DNA of 48,298 nucleotides from Actinacidiphila oryziradicis (GTDB lineage: Bacteria; Actinomycetota; Actinomycetes; Streptomycetales; Streptomycetaceae), in assembly GCF_005047355.1 (NCBI RefSeq), contig NZ_SUMC01000062.1, forward strand, positions 1 to 48,298. The letters are read 5' to 3'. Position 1 is the stretch's first letter. The number at the start of each line of letters is the position of its first letter. Position numbers and translations under genes: made by a program. Below, one piece after another: positions 8,509-16,601 of the stretch. A model generated the notes under the pieces. It was given only the letters and a program-made list of their open reading frames with translations, was not told where the DNA came from and did no database searches.

Positions 8509-9234
8509 CTAGCTCCCGGCGAGGATGGCGCCTCCGTCAACGGTGAGCACGGTTCCGGTGACGAAGCGGTTCTTCATCAGGTACAGGTGCGCCGCGGCGA
8601 TCTGGTCCGCTTCGCCGATCGACTTGGTGAGCGTCCGATCAGCGAGGGTCGCGAACAGCGCGGCACGCTGCGGCTCCGGAACCGGGTCCCACAGCGGCGT
8701 CCGAATTGCTCCCGGCCGGACCGCGTTGACGCGGACGGGGGCGAGCTCGGCAGCCAGCCCTCGCGTCAGGCCCTCTGTGGCGGCGGCGGCGCCGGCCGCG
8801 AGCGCTGTACCGGGTGCGGGGCGAACAGCGACCGTCCCGGACGTCAGCACGATCGAGCCTCCCGGCCGGACGCGCCGCGCCGCGTGCTTGACCGTGGCGA
8901 CCGCTCCCCAGAAGCGGACCTCGAACAGCTCCCGGGCGGCGTCGAGCGGCAGGTCTGCCAGCGGCTGCGGACGCACCGTGTCACCCGCTGTGTAAACCAC
9001 GTGGTCGAGCTCGCCGACGCGGGCGAACAGGGCAGCGACGTCAGCCTCGTCGCGGGTGTTGACGACCGCCCCCTCACAGGTGTCCGGCAACTGCGCGAGC
9101 GCGGCCTTCAGGCGCCCCTGGTCGCTCGACGCGATCGTGACTGCCGCCCCGGCCGCCGCTGCGGCGCGGGCCGTGGCCAGTCCCATCCCTGAACTGCCGC
9201 CGATGATGACGATGCGCTGACCTGAAAGCGCCAT
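8509..9234 (-). CDS. short-chain dehydrogenase/reductase
   Basis: A 241-residue NAD(P)-dependent oxidoreductase. The Rossmann motif IIGGSSGMGLATA lies near residues 9-21, and the ending RFVTGTVLTVDGGAILAGS is classical for the SDR family. The catalytic region is unusual. After GGSIVLTSGTVAVRPAPGTA the expected Tyr-x3-Lys reads as AAGAAAATEG, so the Tyr and Lys look replaced, as in an atypical SDR subgroup. The ATG at 9232-9234 follows AGGAG. It is divergent from the TetR gene and shares its operators, so it is very likely the repressor's target. Substrate unknown. Confidence 0.85.
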   Translation of the reverse strand: MALSGQRIVIIGGSSGMGLATARAAAAAGAAVTIASSDQGRLKAALAQLPDTCEGAVVNTRDEADVAALFARVGELDHVVYTAGDTVRPQPLADLPLDAARELFEVRFWGAVATVKHAARRVRPGGSIVLTSGTVAVRPAPGTALAAGAAAATEGLTRGLAAELAPVRVNAVRPGAIRTPLWDPVPEPQRAALFATLADRTLTKSIGEADQIAAAHLYLMKNRFVTGTVLTVDGGAILAGS

Positions 9235-9261
9235 GGTGCCTACTCCTATGCCTCGATGTCG

Positions 9262-9311
9262 ATGACTCACTGAGTCATCAACATAGCAGTGACGATGACG
9301 CACCGAGTCAT
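9262..9311. promoter_or_regulatory. paired TetR operators
   Basis: Two near-identical 17-bp palindromes lie in the divergent gap: ATGACTCACTGAGTCAT at 9262-9278 and ATGACGCACCGAGTCAT at 9295-9311. Their centres are 33 bp apart, about three helical turns, which suits cooperative binding of two dimers on one DNA face. The second site overlaps the spacer of the proposed tetR promoter, so autorepression is likely. Confidence 0.75.
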
Positions 9312-9331
9312 CGCTGTTATGATGGTGGCCA
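9295..9331 (+). promoter_or_regulatory. likely leaderless promoter of the tetR gene
   Basis: TATGAT at 9318-9323 is a good -10 hexamer. ATGACG at 9295-9300, 17 bp upstream, matches the -35 consensus at four of six bases. Transcription would begin at about 9330, right at the ATG at 9331, so the mRNA would have no leader. Leaderless mRNAs are common in actinomycetes. No RBS is seen before 9331. Confidence 0.45.
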
Positions 9332-9921
9332 TGCCGCGATGGGACCCATGCGCCGAAGACCGGCTCCGCGAGGCAGCGCTGGAGCTGTTCCTTGAGCATG
9401 GGTACGAGAACGTCACCGTCGCGGAAATCACCGAGCGGGCCGGGCTGACCCGGCGCACGTTCTCCCGTTACTTCACGGACAAGCGGGACGTGCTGTTTGC
9501 CGGATCCGAACAACTTCCGGTCGCCCTCGCCCACTCCGTCCGGCACGCTGACGACACCCTCTCGCCCTTCGAGGCCCTCCTGACCGCTCTCGTGGACGTC
9601 GCCGGCGTGCTGGCCGACCAGGCCCCGCTCGCCGCGCAACGGCGCGCGGTCGTCCGGGCCAGCCCGGAGCTGCAGGAACGGGGGCGGACCAAGTTTGCCG
9701 CCGCGACCGAGGCGGTGGCGGACGCGCTGCGGGACCGAGGCACCACCGAATCGGAGGCGACGCTGCTCGCGCAGGTCGGTGTCGCCATCTTCCGCACCGC
9801 GTTCGAGCGCTGGACCGACCAGCCGGACGACATCGGCCTGCCGGCCCGCATCCGGGAGGCGGCTGCCGAGCTCGCCGCCAGCCTGGGCGCGGTGGACTTC
9901 GCCGCGCTGCCCCGCCCGTGA
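9331..9921 (+). CDS. TetR-family transcriptional repressor
   Basis: About 196 residues. The N-terminal helix-turn-helix is clear (AALELFLEHGYENVTVAEIT followed by ERAGLTRRTFSRYFTDKRDV). The rest is the usual all-helical ligand-binding and dimerisation domain. Earlier in-frame starts at 9289, 9319 and 9322 exist, but the one at 9289 would put an operator inside the gene, so 9331 is favoured. It is divergent from the SDR gene and flanked by two operator palindromes. The ligand is probably the SDR substrate or product. Confidence 0.85.
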   Translation: MPRWDPCAEDRLREAALELFLEHGYENVTVAEITERAGLTRRTFSRYFTDKRDVLFAGSEQLPVALAHSVRHADDTLSPFEALLTALVDVAGVLADQAPLAAQRRAVVRASPELQERGRTKFAAATEAVADALRDRGTTESEATLLAQVGVAIFRTAFERWTDQPDDIGLPARIREAAAELAASLGAVDFAALPRP

Positions 9922-9961
9922 AGCGATGACCGCGCACGGATGAGCGCTGCTTGTACTAGGG

Positions 9962-10552
9962 TTGCCCCATCTGCTGTTCGCCGCGGAGAGGCAGCGCGCC
10001 AAGAAGCTCAAGGGCGCGTCCCGGCGGAGCGTCGCGGGCCTGCCGAGCCGGGAGGCGGCGGCGCGGCGGGCGCAGTGGCAGATACACAAGGCGAACCTGC
10101 AGGATCGCGGGAAGTTGATCGACACCCGCGATGTGCTGGTCGCGTACGGCGTGCGGCAGGAGCTGAAGCAGCGGGGGTGGAACCGGAAGAAGTGGCCGCC
10201 GCTGCCACAGCAGGCACTGATCGGCGGGCGCTGGCCGGGCTCCCGGGACGTGCACTGCCCAGATCAGATTTCGGTACGGCTGCCGTCCGATCTGGTGCTG
10301 CGGGTACGCTCCGCGTGCTGGCACACCAGCGCGAAGTCGATCGCCCTGCCGCGGGACTGACGTGATGAGCACCCCGACGCGCTGCCGTGGGAGGGGTTCC
10401 GGTCGGCGGAGGAGGATCAGGCGCTGGCGGAGTACGAGGTGCTGGCCGCTGGAGTGACGACGGCCGGGGAGATCTGGCGGGCCGGGCTCAAGCTCGGCGT
10501 GGCCCATGCGGCGACCATCTCCATTTTCCTCCAACCGCAGCCTGCCGAATGA
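9962..10552 (+). pseudogene. uncharacterised protein interrupted by one in-frame TGA
   Basis: The frame from 9962 (TTG, no RBS) gives a basic 132-residue product rich in Arg and Lys (RQRAKKLKGASRRSVAGLPS) that stops at TGA 10358-10360. The same frame stays open beyond it with well-formed coding sequence (RDEHPDALPWEGFRSAEEDQ, then a helical tail) to 10552. Changing that TGA to TGG (Trp) would restore one roughly 196-residue protein. No family is recognised. The absence of a convincing start suggests the N-terminus is lost too. It lies just after tetR. Confidence 0.55.
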
Positions 10553-10672
10553 GGGGCGGGGGCCGGCGCAGGCCCCCGCCGAGTACGAGGTCAGGGCGGC
10601 GAACCTTCAGCGCCGCTCACAGGGCCGGAACGGCCCTGATGCCGAGCCCGGGGTGGCGAATAGCAGTTCAGT

Positions 10673-11192
10673 TCAGAGTGCCCGGCTCGTGCCGCACGAC
10701 GCTCCGGCTGGTCGCGTCCCAAACCCAGACCCATGACTTCCGCCACAACGCTGGGAAATCCATGCGTTCCTCACAGAACGGGTTCCCATCTGGGCCCGGG
10801 CAGCTCTCGCGGTCGCTCTGTCGATCCATTCGCCCGTCCCGACAGGGGACGGGCGAAACGCTGGGTCACCGACCAGGATCGCCGCGAGGCCGCCCAGCCG
10901 GACGCCCCCGCCGGAGCCCAGAGGCAAGCGCCACTCACGCTCGTGCATCCACAGCGAGTCGGAGTCCGTGCGCACCGCCCAGTGCCCAAGCCCGGCCTGC
11001 TCGAACTGCGCTCGGACACCGTAAGGCACGTACGCGACGGAGCCGCCGCCGGCGTTGAGCATCTGGTTGCGGGTGATGACGATGCCCCACGGTGCGAATC
11101 CTCGCTCGGCAATCAGGTGGGCGAGGTGGTCCGGCGGGCTCTCCGAGAAGCACACACACGCCCTGGTGGTGCCAAAGGGCGGGAAGCCCTTC
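10673..11192 (-). pseudogene. C-terminal part of an uncharacterised gene split by the 5.4-kb transposon
   Basis: This frame encodes VCFSESPPDHLAHLIAERGF, APWGIVITRNQMLNAGGGSV and SLWMHEREWRLPLGSGGG, with no start of its own. The start is at 16777, beyond the transposon. Removing the transposon and one copy of the 9-bp duplication joins the two parts into 229 uninterrupted codons. The conserved Glu, His and Trp (FSES, HEREW) recall cytoplasmic proteins of unknown function common in actinomycetes, possibly stress or defence related. I cannot name the family. Confidence 0.7.
11184..11192. repeat. left target-site duplication of the composite transposon
   Basis: AAGCCCTTC directly abuts the left transposon end and is repeated exactly at 16602-16610 outside the right end. 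A 9-bp duplication is the mark of insertion by a DDE transposase. Confidence 0.85.
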
Positions 11193-11315
11193 GGGTGCAG
11201 ATCTTTTGAGGGTGTCTGGCACGAGCGTGACCTGCGGGTTCGTGATCCAGCACCGCTACGCCGTGTCAGTTACGCCCGGCCGCTCGGCGCCGACGCGGAC
11301 GAACGGGTGCTGTGG
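11193..11315. repeat. left transposon end, truncated MITE copy
   Basis: This matches the left half of the MITE at 45742, including the internal stretch ending GGGTGCTGTGGGA. Similarity stops at about 11315, where the tnpB fragment begins. The second end of this copy is missing. Confidence 0.7.
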
Positions 11316-11616
11316 GATTCCGGTTCCGCTGCACCGGATGCGACCATTCCCGCACCGACGTCTCCTACCTCCCCGACCTGAGCGCCTACCTGGACGACCT
11401 CCTGCGCAACCGCGAGCGCATCCGGGCCGCCGTCGAACTCGACGACTGGGCCCGCGCCGAGGCCCTGCCCTCCGAAGCGGAGATCTCCCGAGCGCGGAGC
11501 CCGATCACCCGGATCCGCCAAGGCATGAACGACCCGGACGCCACCGCACCGTCATGCTCGGCATGCCCCGCATGCGCGTCACCCCACTCGATACCCGCCA
11601 GGAGAAGCAGAGTTGA
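11312..11616 (+). pseudogene. C-terminal fragment of a Tn554-type tyrosine recombinase (TnpB-like)
   Basis: The frame reads FRFRCTGCDHSRTDVSYLPD, LSAYLDDLLRNRERIRAAVE and RAEALPSEAEIS. This is the zinc-finger-like tail of the integrases found as a three-gene set (TnpA, TnpB, TnpC) in Tn554-like transposons. After RQGMND the frame shifts and the family ending MLGMPRMRVTPLDTRQEKQS appears in another frame, stopping at 11616. The catalytic part is missing, so it is inactive. The stop overlaps the TTG start of the tnpC-like gene. Confidence 0.65.
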
Positions 11617-12154
11617 GCAACCCGCCGACCCTCGCCATGCACGTCGGCCGCCAGGCCGACTCCCACCGCCGACGCACCCGCCTCCACGACGCCCTGAGCC
11701 GGGCCCAGCGCGCCGGAGCGGAGATCACCCCCAGCTCCATCGCCCGCGCCGCCGGCGTCGACCGGTCCTTCCTCTATCGCCACCCCGACCTGCTGGCACA
11801 GATCCACACCGCACACCAACACGCCCCGACGCCCCGGACAACACCGCGAGGGTCAGCCGAGCCTCCCTGCACGCCGAACTCCTGGCCTCCCAGCACCGCA
11901 CCACCCGACAGGCCGCCCGCATCCGCCAGCTCGAACGGAAACTGTCCGAACAACTCGGCCAGCAGTCCTGGCAGGACAGCGGAAGCTGCGCCCCCGACGA
12001 CATCGACGCCCTCCAACAGAAGATCATCAACCTCGAGCAGCAGATCACCGATGTCCGCCTGCACCTCGAGGAACGAGAACAAGACCTCACCGCCGCCCGC
12101 GCAGCCAACCGCGCACTCATGACCGAAATCAACGCCACCCGCCCCACCCGATGA
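11613..12154 (+). pseudogene. TnpC-like DUF6262 protein, frameshifted
   Basis: It starts TTG and overlaps the previous stop. The N-terminal part (THAT IS, a helix-turn-helix region with ITPSSIARAAGVDRSFLYRH) runs in one frame. After about 11820 the family continues in another frame with ARVSRASLHAELLASQHRTT and a long coiled coil (KIINLEQQITDVRLHLEERE) to 12154. This N-terminal HTH plus C-terminal coiled coil is the layout of DUF6262 proteins encoded beside Tn554-type integrases. One frameshift makes it a pseudogene unless it is a sequence error. Confidence 0.65.
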
Positions 12155-13098
12155 ACCATGCACCACAGGTGTCGGTCAAGCACTCAAGACGCGGACCCAC
12201 TCTCATTTCCACAAACTCCAGCTCCGCAACCACAGGCAACGAAACGACCCCAAGAGAACCGGCGCCATCGGGCTCGAGGGCAGCTCCCCTTGTCGCGGAG
12301 CACCCGGTGCCCTTGGGCGACCCTGCCACTGACCCTCTCCTACGCACGCGAGTGCTCGGCGGCGGCGTCAACGAGTACAGACACACGGCGTGACCAGCAG
12401 CGATGCGTTTCTGAACGGCACAGGTTTCCGGCAGGCGCAGCGTCCGGGATGAAGTGGGCGTAGCTTTCACGTAGGTGCTGGGTGACGCGGTCGTCAGTGG
12501 CCTCGTAGTTCAGCTGGCGTTGGAAGAACCGCAGTCGGCAGGTCGCGACTGTTCACCAACTCCTGTAATTCGGCGGCCTGTTTTACAGAGAGCTCCATGC
12601 CAGAATCAACGAGCTCCATCGATTCAAGTAACGACTGCAGGATCACGAGACGCTAGAGCGCTCCTCGGTGCTGCGGAGAAAAAATCCGGGCGCGGCGGAT
12701 AATATCAAACCATCAATAGCTATTCGTAAATACGCTATATGTGCGCCGTGTTTCGCCTCTTAGCGCTCCACTGAACGGTTGACACCGTGTCGTAAGTCTT
12801 GTCTTAAGAACCACCCTGATGGGTTAATTCCTGTGTCCGCTTCGGCAGGCGTACGAATCATCGACGGACACGAGGAAGCCCTGAATCGGCGGCAGCTGAT
12901 GCCGGAGCGGCGGTGTTCCGATAGCCCCGTGCGATGCAGGCGGCCGCAGACCGCCAATCAGCACCAGCGCAAGGCCATCGAGATACCACCTGGCCAGTGG
13001 ACACGAGAGCTGGCTCGCATCCACCCGGGACGTACTCCGGTCGGAGCATTCCCATCACTGCTCGGCAATGTACCGCATTCCGAGCGAGGAGGAATCCC
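12155..13098. other. gene-poor interval with an IS remnant and an AT-rich island
   Basis: No intact gene is visible. On the minus strand around 12610-12510 a short frame reads MELSVKQAAELQELVNSRDL, which resembles the N-terminus of IS630-type transposases, and then breaks up. The stretch 12690-12850 is notably AT-rich for this genome and contains the palindrome AATAGCTATT. It may be a relic promoter or a foreign junction. A strong RBS (AGGAGGAA) marks the next gene start at 13099. Confidence 0.4.
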
Positions 13099-13324
13099 AT
13101 GCCCATCAGTCCAAACCAAGGATCCAGCGGCGGCGGCACACTCGTCACCGTCACCGGCACAAATCTGAGCGGCACCTCGGCGGTGCGCTTCGGCCACCGC
13201 CGTCCCCATCGTCTCGCCCACCCAGGTCACCGCCCTCTCCCCCTCTGGCAATGGGGCAGTCGGCGTCACCCTGACCGCTCCGGGAGCAGGACTGGGACCT
13301 CGTCAGGGGGCAGAAGGGAGAGCC
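13099..13324 (+). pseudogene. IPT/TIG-domain protein remnant
   Basis: A strong RBS and ATG open the frame MPISPNQGSSGGGTLVTVTG, TNLSGTSAVRFG, the start of an IPT/TIG beta-sandwich. Near 13190 the frame shifts and the domain goes on as ATAVPIVSPTQVTALSPSGN, GAVGVTLTAPGAG. That second frame runs without a stop into the next gene. Actinophage and Streptomyces TIG proteins are normally longer, with several repeats and a stop, so this copy is both frameshifted and deleted. It probably derives from a tail or surface-binding protein upstream of a lysis module. Confidence 0.6.
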
Positions 13325-13552
13325 GTGACCCGGTGGCAGTGGTACTGGGCGGCGTGGCTGGTGATCGGCTTCCTGCTGCCGGAGACGTGGGCACTACTGA
13401 CGGGCTCTCGGAACACCCTGTCGGACACGGTGTGGTCGTGGTTCGGCGTGCGTGAGGGCGTACCGATCTGGCAGTGGAACGTCCTGCACCTCGTTCTGTT
13501 CGCGTTCATGGTGTGGCTGCTCGGCCACATGGCATTCCGAATCTGGCCGTAA
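13325..13552 (+). CDS. small two-helix membrane protein of a phage-type lysis module
   Basis: This 75-residue protein has two hydrophobic segments, WYWAAWLVIGFLLPETWALL near residues 6-25 and LHLVLFAFMVWLLGHMAFRI near residues 54-73, separated by a polar loop. The GTG start follows GAAGGGAG. Small proteins of this type precede endolysins in actinophages and are candidate holins or holin partners. The lytic role is inferred from order: membrane protein, membrane protein, endolysin. Confidence 0.65.
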   Translation: MTRWQWYWAAWLVIGFLLPETWALLTGSRNTLSDTVWSWFGVREGVPIWQWNVLHLVLFAFMVWLLGHMAFRIWP

Positions 13553-13588
13553 CCGGGCGCAGGCCCACAACAAGAACGGAGGCGCCTC

Positions 13589-13867
13589 ATGGCGTCCATC
13601 AATTGGAAACAGTTCGCCAAGAGCCCACAGGGTCTCGTGTCTCTCGCCGCAGCGGCCGTGGTGGCTCTGGGCACGGCGGGGATCATCTCCCAGAACATCT
13701 CCGGAGCGATCCAGACGCCGCTGGTGGCGATCCTCGGCCTGCTGGCGGCGGCCGGGCACACTGCAGCGGCTGCGCAGGTCGCTGCTCGGCCGACCAAGCC
13801 CGCGCCGCCGGTGGCTCCGGTGCCGCCCGCGCCGCCGTATCCGCCCGTGCCGGGTCCGGGAGCCTGA
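13589..13867 (+). CDS. holin-like small membrane protein with proline-rich tail
   Basis: A 92-residue protein. Residues 15-65 hold two hydrophobic segments (GLVSLAAAAVVALGTAGIIS and TPLVAILGLLAAAGHTAAAA). The last 25 residues are a Pro/Ala/Val tail. The ATG at 13589 has GGAGG upstream (ACGGAGGCGCC). It ends 1 bp before the endolysin start, so translation is probably coupled. The layout and position fit an actinophage holin. Confidence 0.65.
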   Translation: MASINWKQFAKSPQGLVSLAAAAVVALGTAGIISQNISGAIQTPLVAILGLLAAAGHTAAAAQVAARPTKPAPPVAPVPPAPPYPPVPGPGA

Positions 13868-13868
13868 T

Positions 13869-15293
13869 ATGCGGACGATGTACGACGGGGTGACGCCGGG
13901 GAACATCCCGGCCAGCGCCACAATGGTCGCCGGGTACGCCGACGGCCTGTATGCCAACGTGCCGGAGATGCGGGCCCGGTTCCCGCACGCCACCGTCGTC
14001 AGCATCGCGGTGCGCTACACCACTCGCGCGCAGGTACTCGACGTCGAGAACGGCGACGCCACTCCAGCCGAGGCCGTCCTGTGGTGCACCGACACCATGT
14101 CGGACAAGCCCAACGGCGAGTTGACGGTCTACTGCAACACCTCGACCTGGCCCGCGGTCCGCTCCGCGTTCCAGACTGCCCACGTAAGCGAACCGAACTA
14201 CTGGGTGGCGCAGTACGACAACGACCCGGCCATCCCGGTCGGCGCCATCGCCAAGCAGTACGAGAACACCACCGCTTGGGACAAGTCCGTGGTCGCGGAG
14301 TACTGGCCCGGCGTCGACCAGCAGGCGGCGCCGGCGGCCGCCGAGATCTACCCGGGGGCGTCCACGGGCCACTGGTACGACAGCGGCCCCAACAAGGGCG
14401 ACCCGATGACCACGAACACTATCGTGTGGCATTCCACCGAGACGACCGTCCTGCCGGACTACAACGGCGGGTCGATCGCGCCGAACCTCACAGCCGTGCC
14501 GGACTTCAAGGCACAGAGGCTCCTTTGGTACCAGCACTTCGGATTCGACACCTCATCAAGGGCGCTGGTCCACACGGCCGGGCAGATCGCCACCAACACG
14601 CTGAACGTTGCCCAGGTGGAGATTGTCGGCACGTGTGACCCGGCCACCCACGCGGCCTGGTCCAAGGCGGGCACCCCGCATCTGTACATGCCGGAACTCC
14701 CGGACTGGGCTGTGCGCGACCTGGCCGCTTTCGCGAAGTGGTGCCACGACGCGCACGGAGTGCCGCTCACCTCCGGCCTGACGTGGAAGCCATACCCCGC
14801 CTCTTACGGGGTCAACGGCGTCCGCATGAGCACCACGGCCTGGTCCAACTTCAAGGGCCACTGCGGGCACATGCACGTCCCGGAGAACGACCACGGGGAC
14901 CCGGGCGCTTTCCCGATCGCCGCGGTCCTCACCACCAAGCCCACCCCTGCCCCGGCGCCTGCCCCCATGCCTTTCTCGGAGGTCGACATGCCCCTGTTCA
15001 CCGTTACGCCGACCGGCCTGTGCGGCACGAGCTTTCTGCGCGGGGGCGCCCGCACCGTGGGCTTCTTCACCGACAACACCCTCATCGGCGGTGCGACTGA
15101 CCCGGGCGCCACGCTGCGCGTCGTCGTCTGGTCGGACACCCACGGCGCCGAGGTTCACGACGGCGTCGTGGTCAACAACACGAGCGGGAAGCAGGTGGTC
15201 ATCCAGTTCACGGATCCGGCCGCGACGCACAGCGTGACCGTGACCCGCACGGACAAGGGCGCCCCTTACCCGGTGTTCGCCGAGGTGAGCTGA
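13869..15293 (+). CDS. two-domain phage-type endolysin (glycosidase-like plus amidase-like)
   Basis: A 474-residue peptidoglycan hydrolase. Residues 1-150 resemble a GH25-like barrel used by actinophages: YDGVTPGNIPASATMVAGYA at the start and SEPNYWVAQYDNDPAIPVGA near the end. Residues 170-365 look like an amidase-2 domain: TIVWHSTETT (first zinc His), LVHTAGQIATNTLNVAQVEI, and GHCGHMHVPENDHGDPG (further His/Asp). A proline-rich linker leads to a beta-rich C-terminal domain (from about 375), possibly wall binding. The ATG at 13869 follows the holin-like gene directly. No signal peptide, so release depends on the holin. It is intact although it lies inside the transposon. Confidence 0.75.
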   Translation: MRTMYDGVTPGNIPASATMVAGYADGLYANVPEMRARFPHATVVSIAVRYTTRAQVLDVENGDATPAEAVLWCTDTMSDKPNGELTVYCNTSTWPAVRSAFQTAHVSEPNYWVAQYDNDPAIPVGAIAKQYENTTAWDKSVVAEYWPGVDQQAAPAAAEIYPGASTGHWYDSGPNKGDPMTTNTIVWHSTETTVLPDYNGGSIAPNLTAVPDFKAQRLLWYQHFGFDTSSRALVHTAGQIATNTLNVAQVEIVGTCDPATHAAWSKAGTPHLYMPELPDWAVRDLAAFAKWCHDAHGVPLTSGLTWKPYPASYGVNGVRMSTTAWSNFKGHCGHMHVPENDHGDPGAFPIAAVLTTKPTPAPAPAPMPFSEVDMPLFTVTPTGLCGTSFLRGGARTVGFFTDNTLIGGATDPGATLRVVVWSDTHGAEVHDGVVVNNTSGKQVVIQFTDPAATHSVTVTRTDKGAPYPVFAEVS

Positions 15294-15353
15294 GGTAGCT
15301 GCTCCTGCTGAGGCCGCTGCCGATCGTCGGCCTTCCCTCCAGGAGCATGTGCG

Positions 15354-15918
15354 ATGAGTGAGTCCCGTACGCCCGCGCAGGTCCTGCGTGAGGCCCGCCA
15401 GAAGGACGCCCGCGACAAGCGCGCCCGGGTCCTGGCCGTGGTCGACCAGATGCTCTCGGAGAATGAGCCAGTCACCTTCACCGCGGTGGCCAAGGCCGAG
15501 AAGGTCTCGCGCTGGCTCGTCTACGCCAAAGGCGTGCGCGAGTACATCGAGCAGGCCCGCCTGCGCCAGGCCCGTCAGCCGCGCGAGGACGGTGCCCGGA
15601 AGGCTCCGGCCGACTGGAAGGCCGAACAGCAGATCACCCGGGAGGACAACCGACGGCTGCGCGAGGAAGTCGAACGTTTCAAGGCCGCCCTGCGCCGCTC
15701 CCTGGGCCAGCAGATCGACCAGGCCGGCGCCGCCGACCTCGGCGCCCTCGTCGACGAACTCACCGTCGCCAACCAGCGTCTCGAAGACGCCCTCGCTCAG
15801 GAGCGGTCGCAGCGAGGAACTGCAGGGCCGGCTGACCGAGACGGAGGACGATCTCGCCGCGACGCGGACCAGCCTGCGCCGCATGATCCGATCGGAGAAC
15901 CAGCAACCCGCCTCGTGA
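15354..15918 (+). pseudogene. second TnpC-like DUF6262 protein, frameshifted near its end
   Basis: It starts MSESRTPAQVLREARQKDAR after a GGAG site. It has a helix-turn-helix (PVTFTAVAKAEKVSRWLVYA) and a coiled coil (ITREDNRRLREEVERFKAAL). After LEDALAQERS near 15805 the frame changes and the family end EELQGRLTETEDDLAATRTS, then LRRMIRSENQQPAS, lies in the next frame, stopping at 15918. It differs clearly from the DUF6262 protein at 11613, so the two come from different Tn554-type elements. It is either freshly mutated or carries a sequence error. Confidence 0.6.
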
Positions 15919-16043
15919 GGCACGGCACCGGCCGCCGCTCACCGCGTGCGGCGGTCGGGCCGACCCGACGGGAACAGGCACGACCTGAGCAGGGTCCAGG
16001 TTGCGGGAGGTGGCTGCCGCGTCACTCGCGGCGTGTGGGTCCT

Positions 16044-16360
16044 TCACCAGGCGCGGGCGATTGTGTTGGTGGCCAAGGTGACGGAGCCGTCGCGGGCCAG
16101 GGTCTGGCCGTTGACGGTTACACCGGCGTTCACAGTGATCGAGATCGCGGCCAGGATTCTGCCTACGAAGGCGGTATCGGTGCCTAGGGTTGCCGGACTT
16201 CCGATCTGCCAGATGACATTGCGGGCCGTGGCACCGCCTGTGAGGAGCACGCGGCTTGCGGTTGCAGTCGTCAGGGTCGATCCGATTTGGAAGATCCATT
16301 CGGCGTTGCGGTTGCCCTGGGCATCCAGCGTGAGCGTGCCGGTGAGCCCGATGGATCGGC
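16044..16360 (-). pseudogene. C-terminal fragment of a DUF3494 ice-binding protein
   Basis: The frame reads LTGTLTLDAQGNRNAEWIFQ, IGSTLTTATASRVLLTGGAT, then ARNVIWQIGSPATLGTDTAF and ITVNAGVTVNGQTLARDGSV to a stop at 16044. These are beta-helix repeats of the DUF3494 (type I ice-binding/adhesion) family. The signal peptide and first half are missing; homology stops at about 16350, close to the MITE at the right transposon end. It points inward on the minus strand and is a passenger. Confidence 0.7.
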
Positions 16361-16462
16361 GACGTCCACAACGGACCCACTCGCAACACCCTAGTGTTTC
16401 GGCATTCCCACAGGCGAGAAGCCTGATGTGGAGCAAACATTCACCGCGGGACTATCACGTTT

Positions 16463-16601
16463 GGGTGCAGATCTTTTGAGGGTTTGGCCCACCTGCGATT
16501 TCGTACGGATTGAGTCCATTGTTGCCCCGCAGCCGTCGCGGCCGACCTGCGTGAACCCGCAGGTCACGCTCGTGCCAGACACCCTCAAAAGATCTGCACC
16601 C
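16463..16601. mobile_element. 139-bp MITE forming the right end of the composite transposon
   Basis: Both ends carry GGGTGCAGATCTTTTGAGGG as inverted repeats. Inside, one end continues GTTTGGCCCACCTGCG and the other GTGTCTGGCACGAGC. Compared with the 222-bp copy at 45742 it is inverted and lacks about 83 internal bp. No coding capacity. Confidence 0.75.

Larger units (their letters stand above)
11193..16601. mobile_element. 5,409-bp composite transposon carrying a phage-type lysis cassette
   Basis: The two ends are perfect inverted repeats of 49 bp (11193-11241 and 16553-16601) starting GGGTGCAGATCTTTTGAGGG. They are flanked by 9-bp direct repeats AAGCCCTTC, and the interrupted host gene rejoins in frame without it. 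The right end is a complete 139-bp MITE (16463-16601); the left end is a truncated relative (to about 11315). Between them lie tyrosine-recombinase transposon remnants (tnpB end, tnpC), a TIG remnant, two small membrane proteins, an endolysin, a second tnpC-like gene and an ice-binding fragment. No gene for the transposase acting on these ends is inside, so it must have been supplied in trans. A 9-bp duplication fits, for example, IS256- or IS4-type enzymes. Confidence 0.8.

Noticed and set aside
12690..12850. AT-rich stretch as a replication origin
   Set aside because: No iterons, DnaA boxes or replication gene are present.
13099..15293. A complete prophage or contractile injection system
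   Set aside because: There is no capsid, portal, terminase, sheath, tube or baseplate gene; only a TIG remnant and lysis genes are present.
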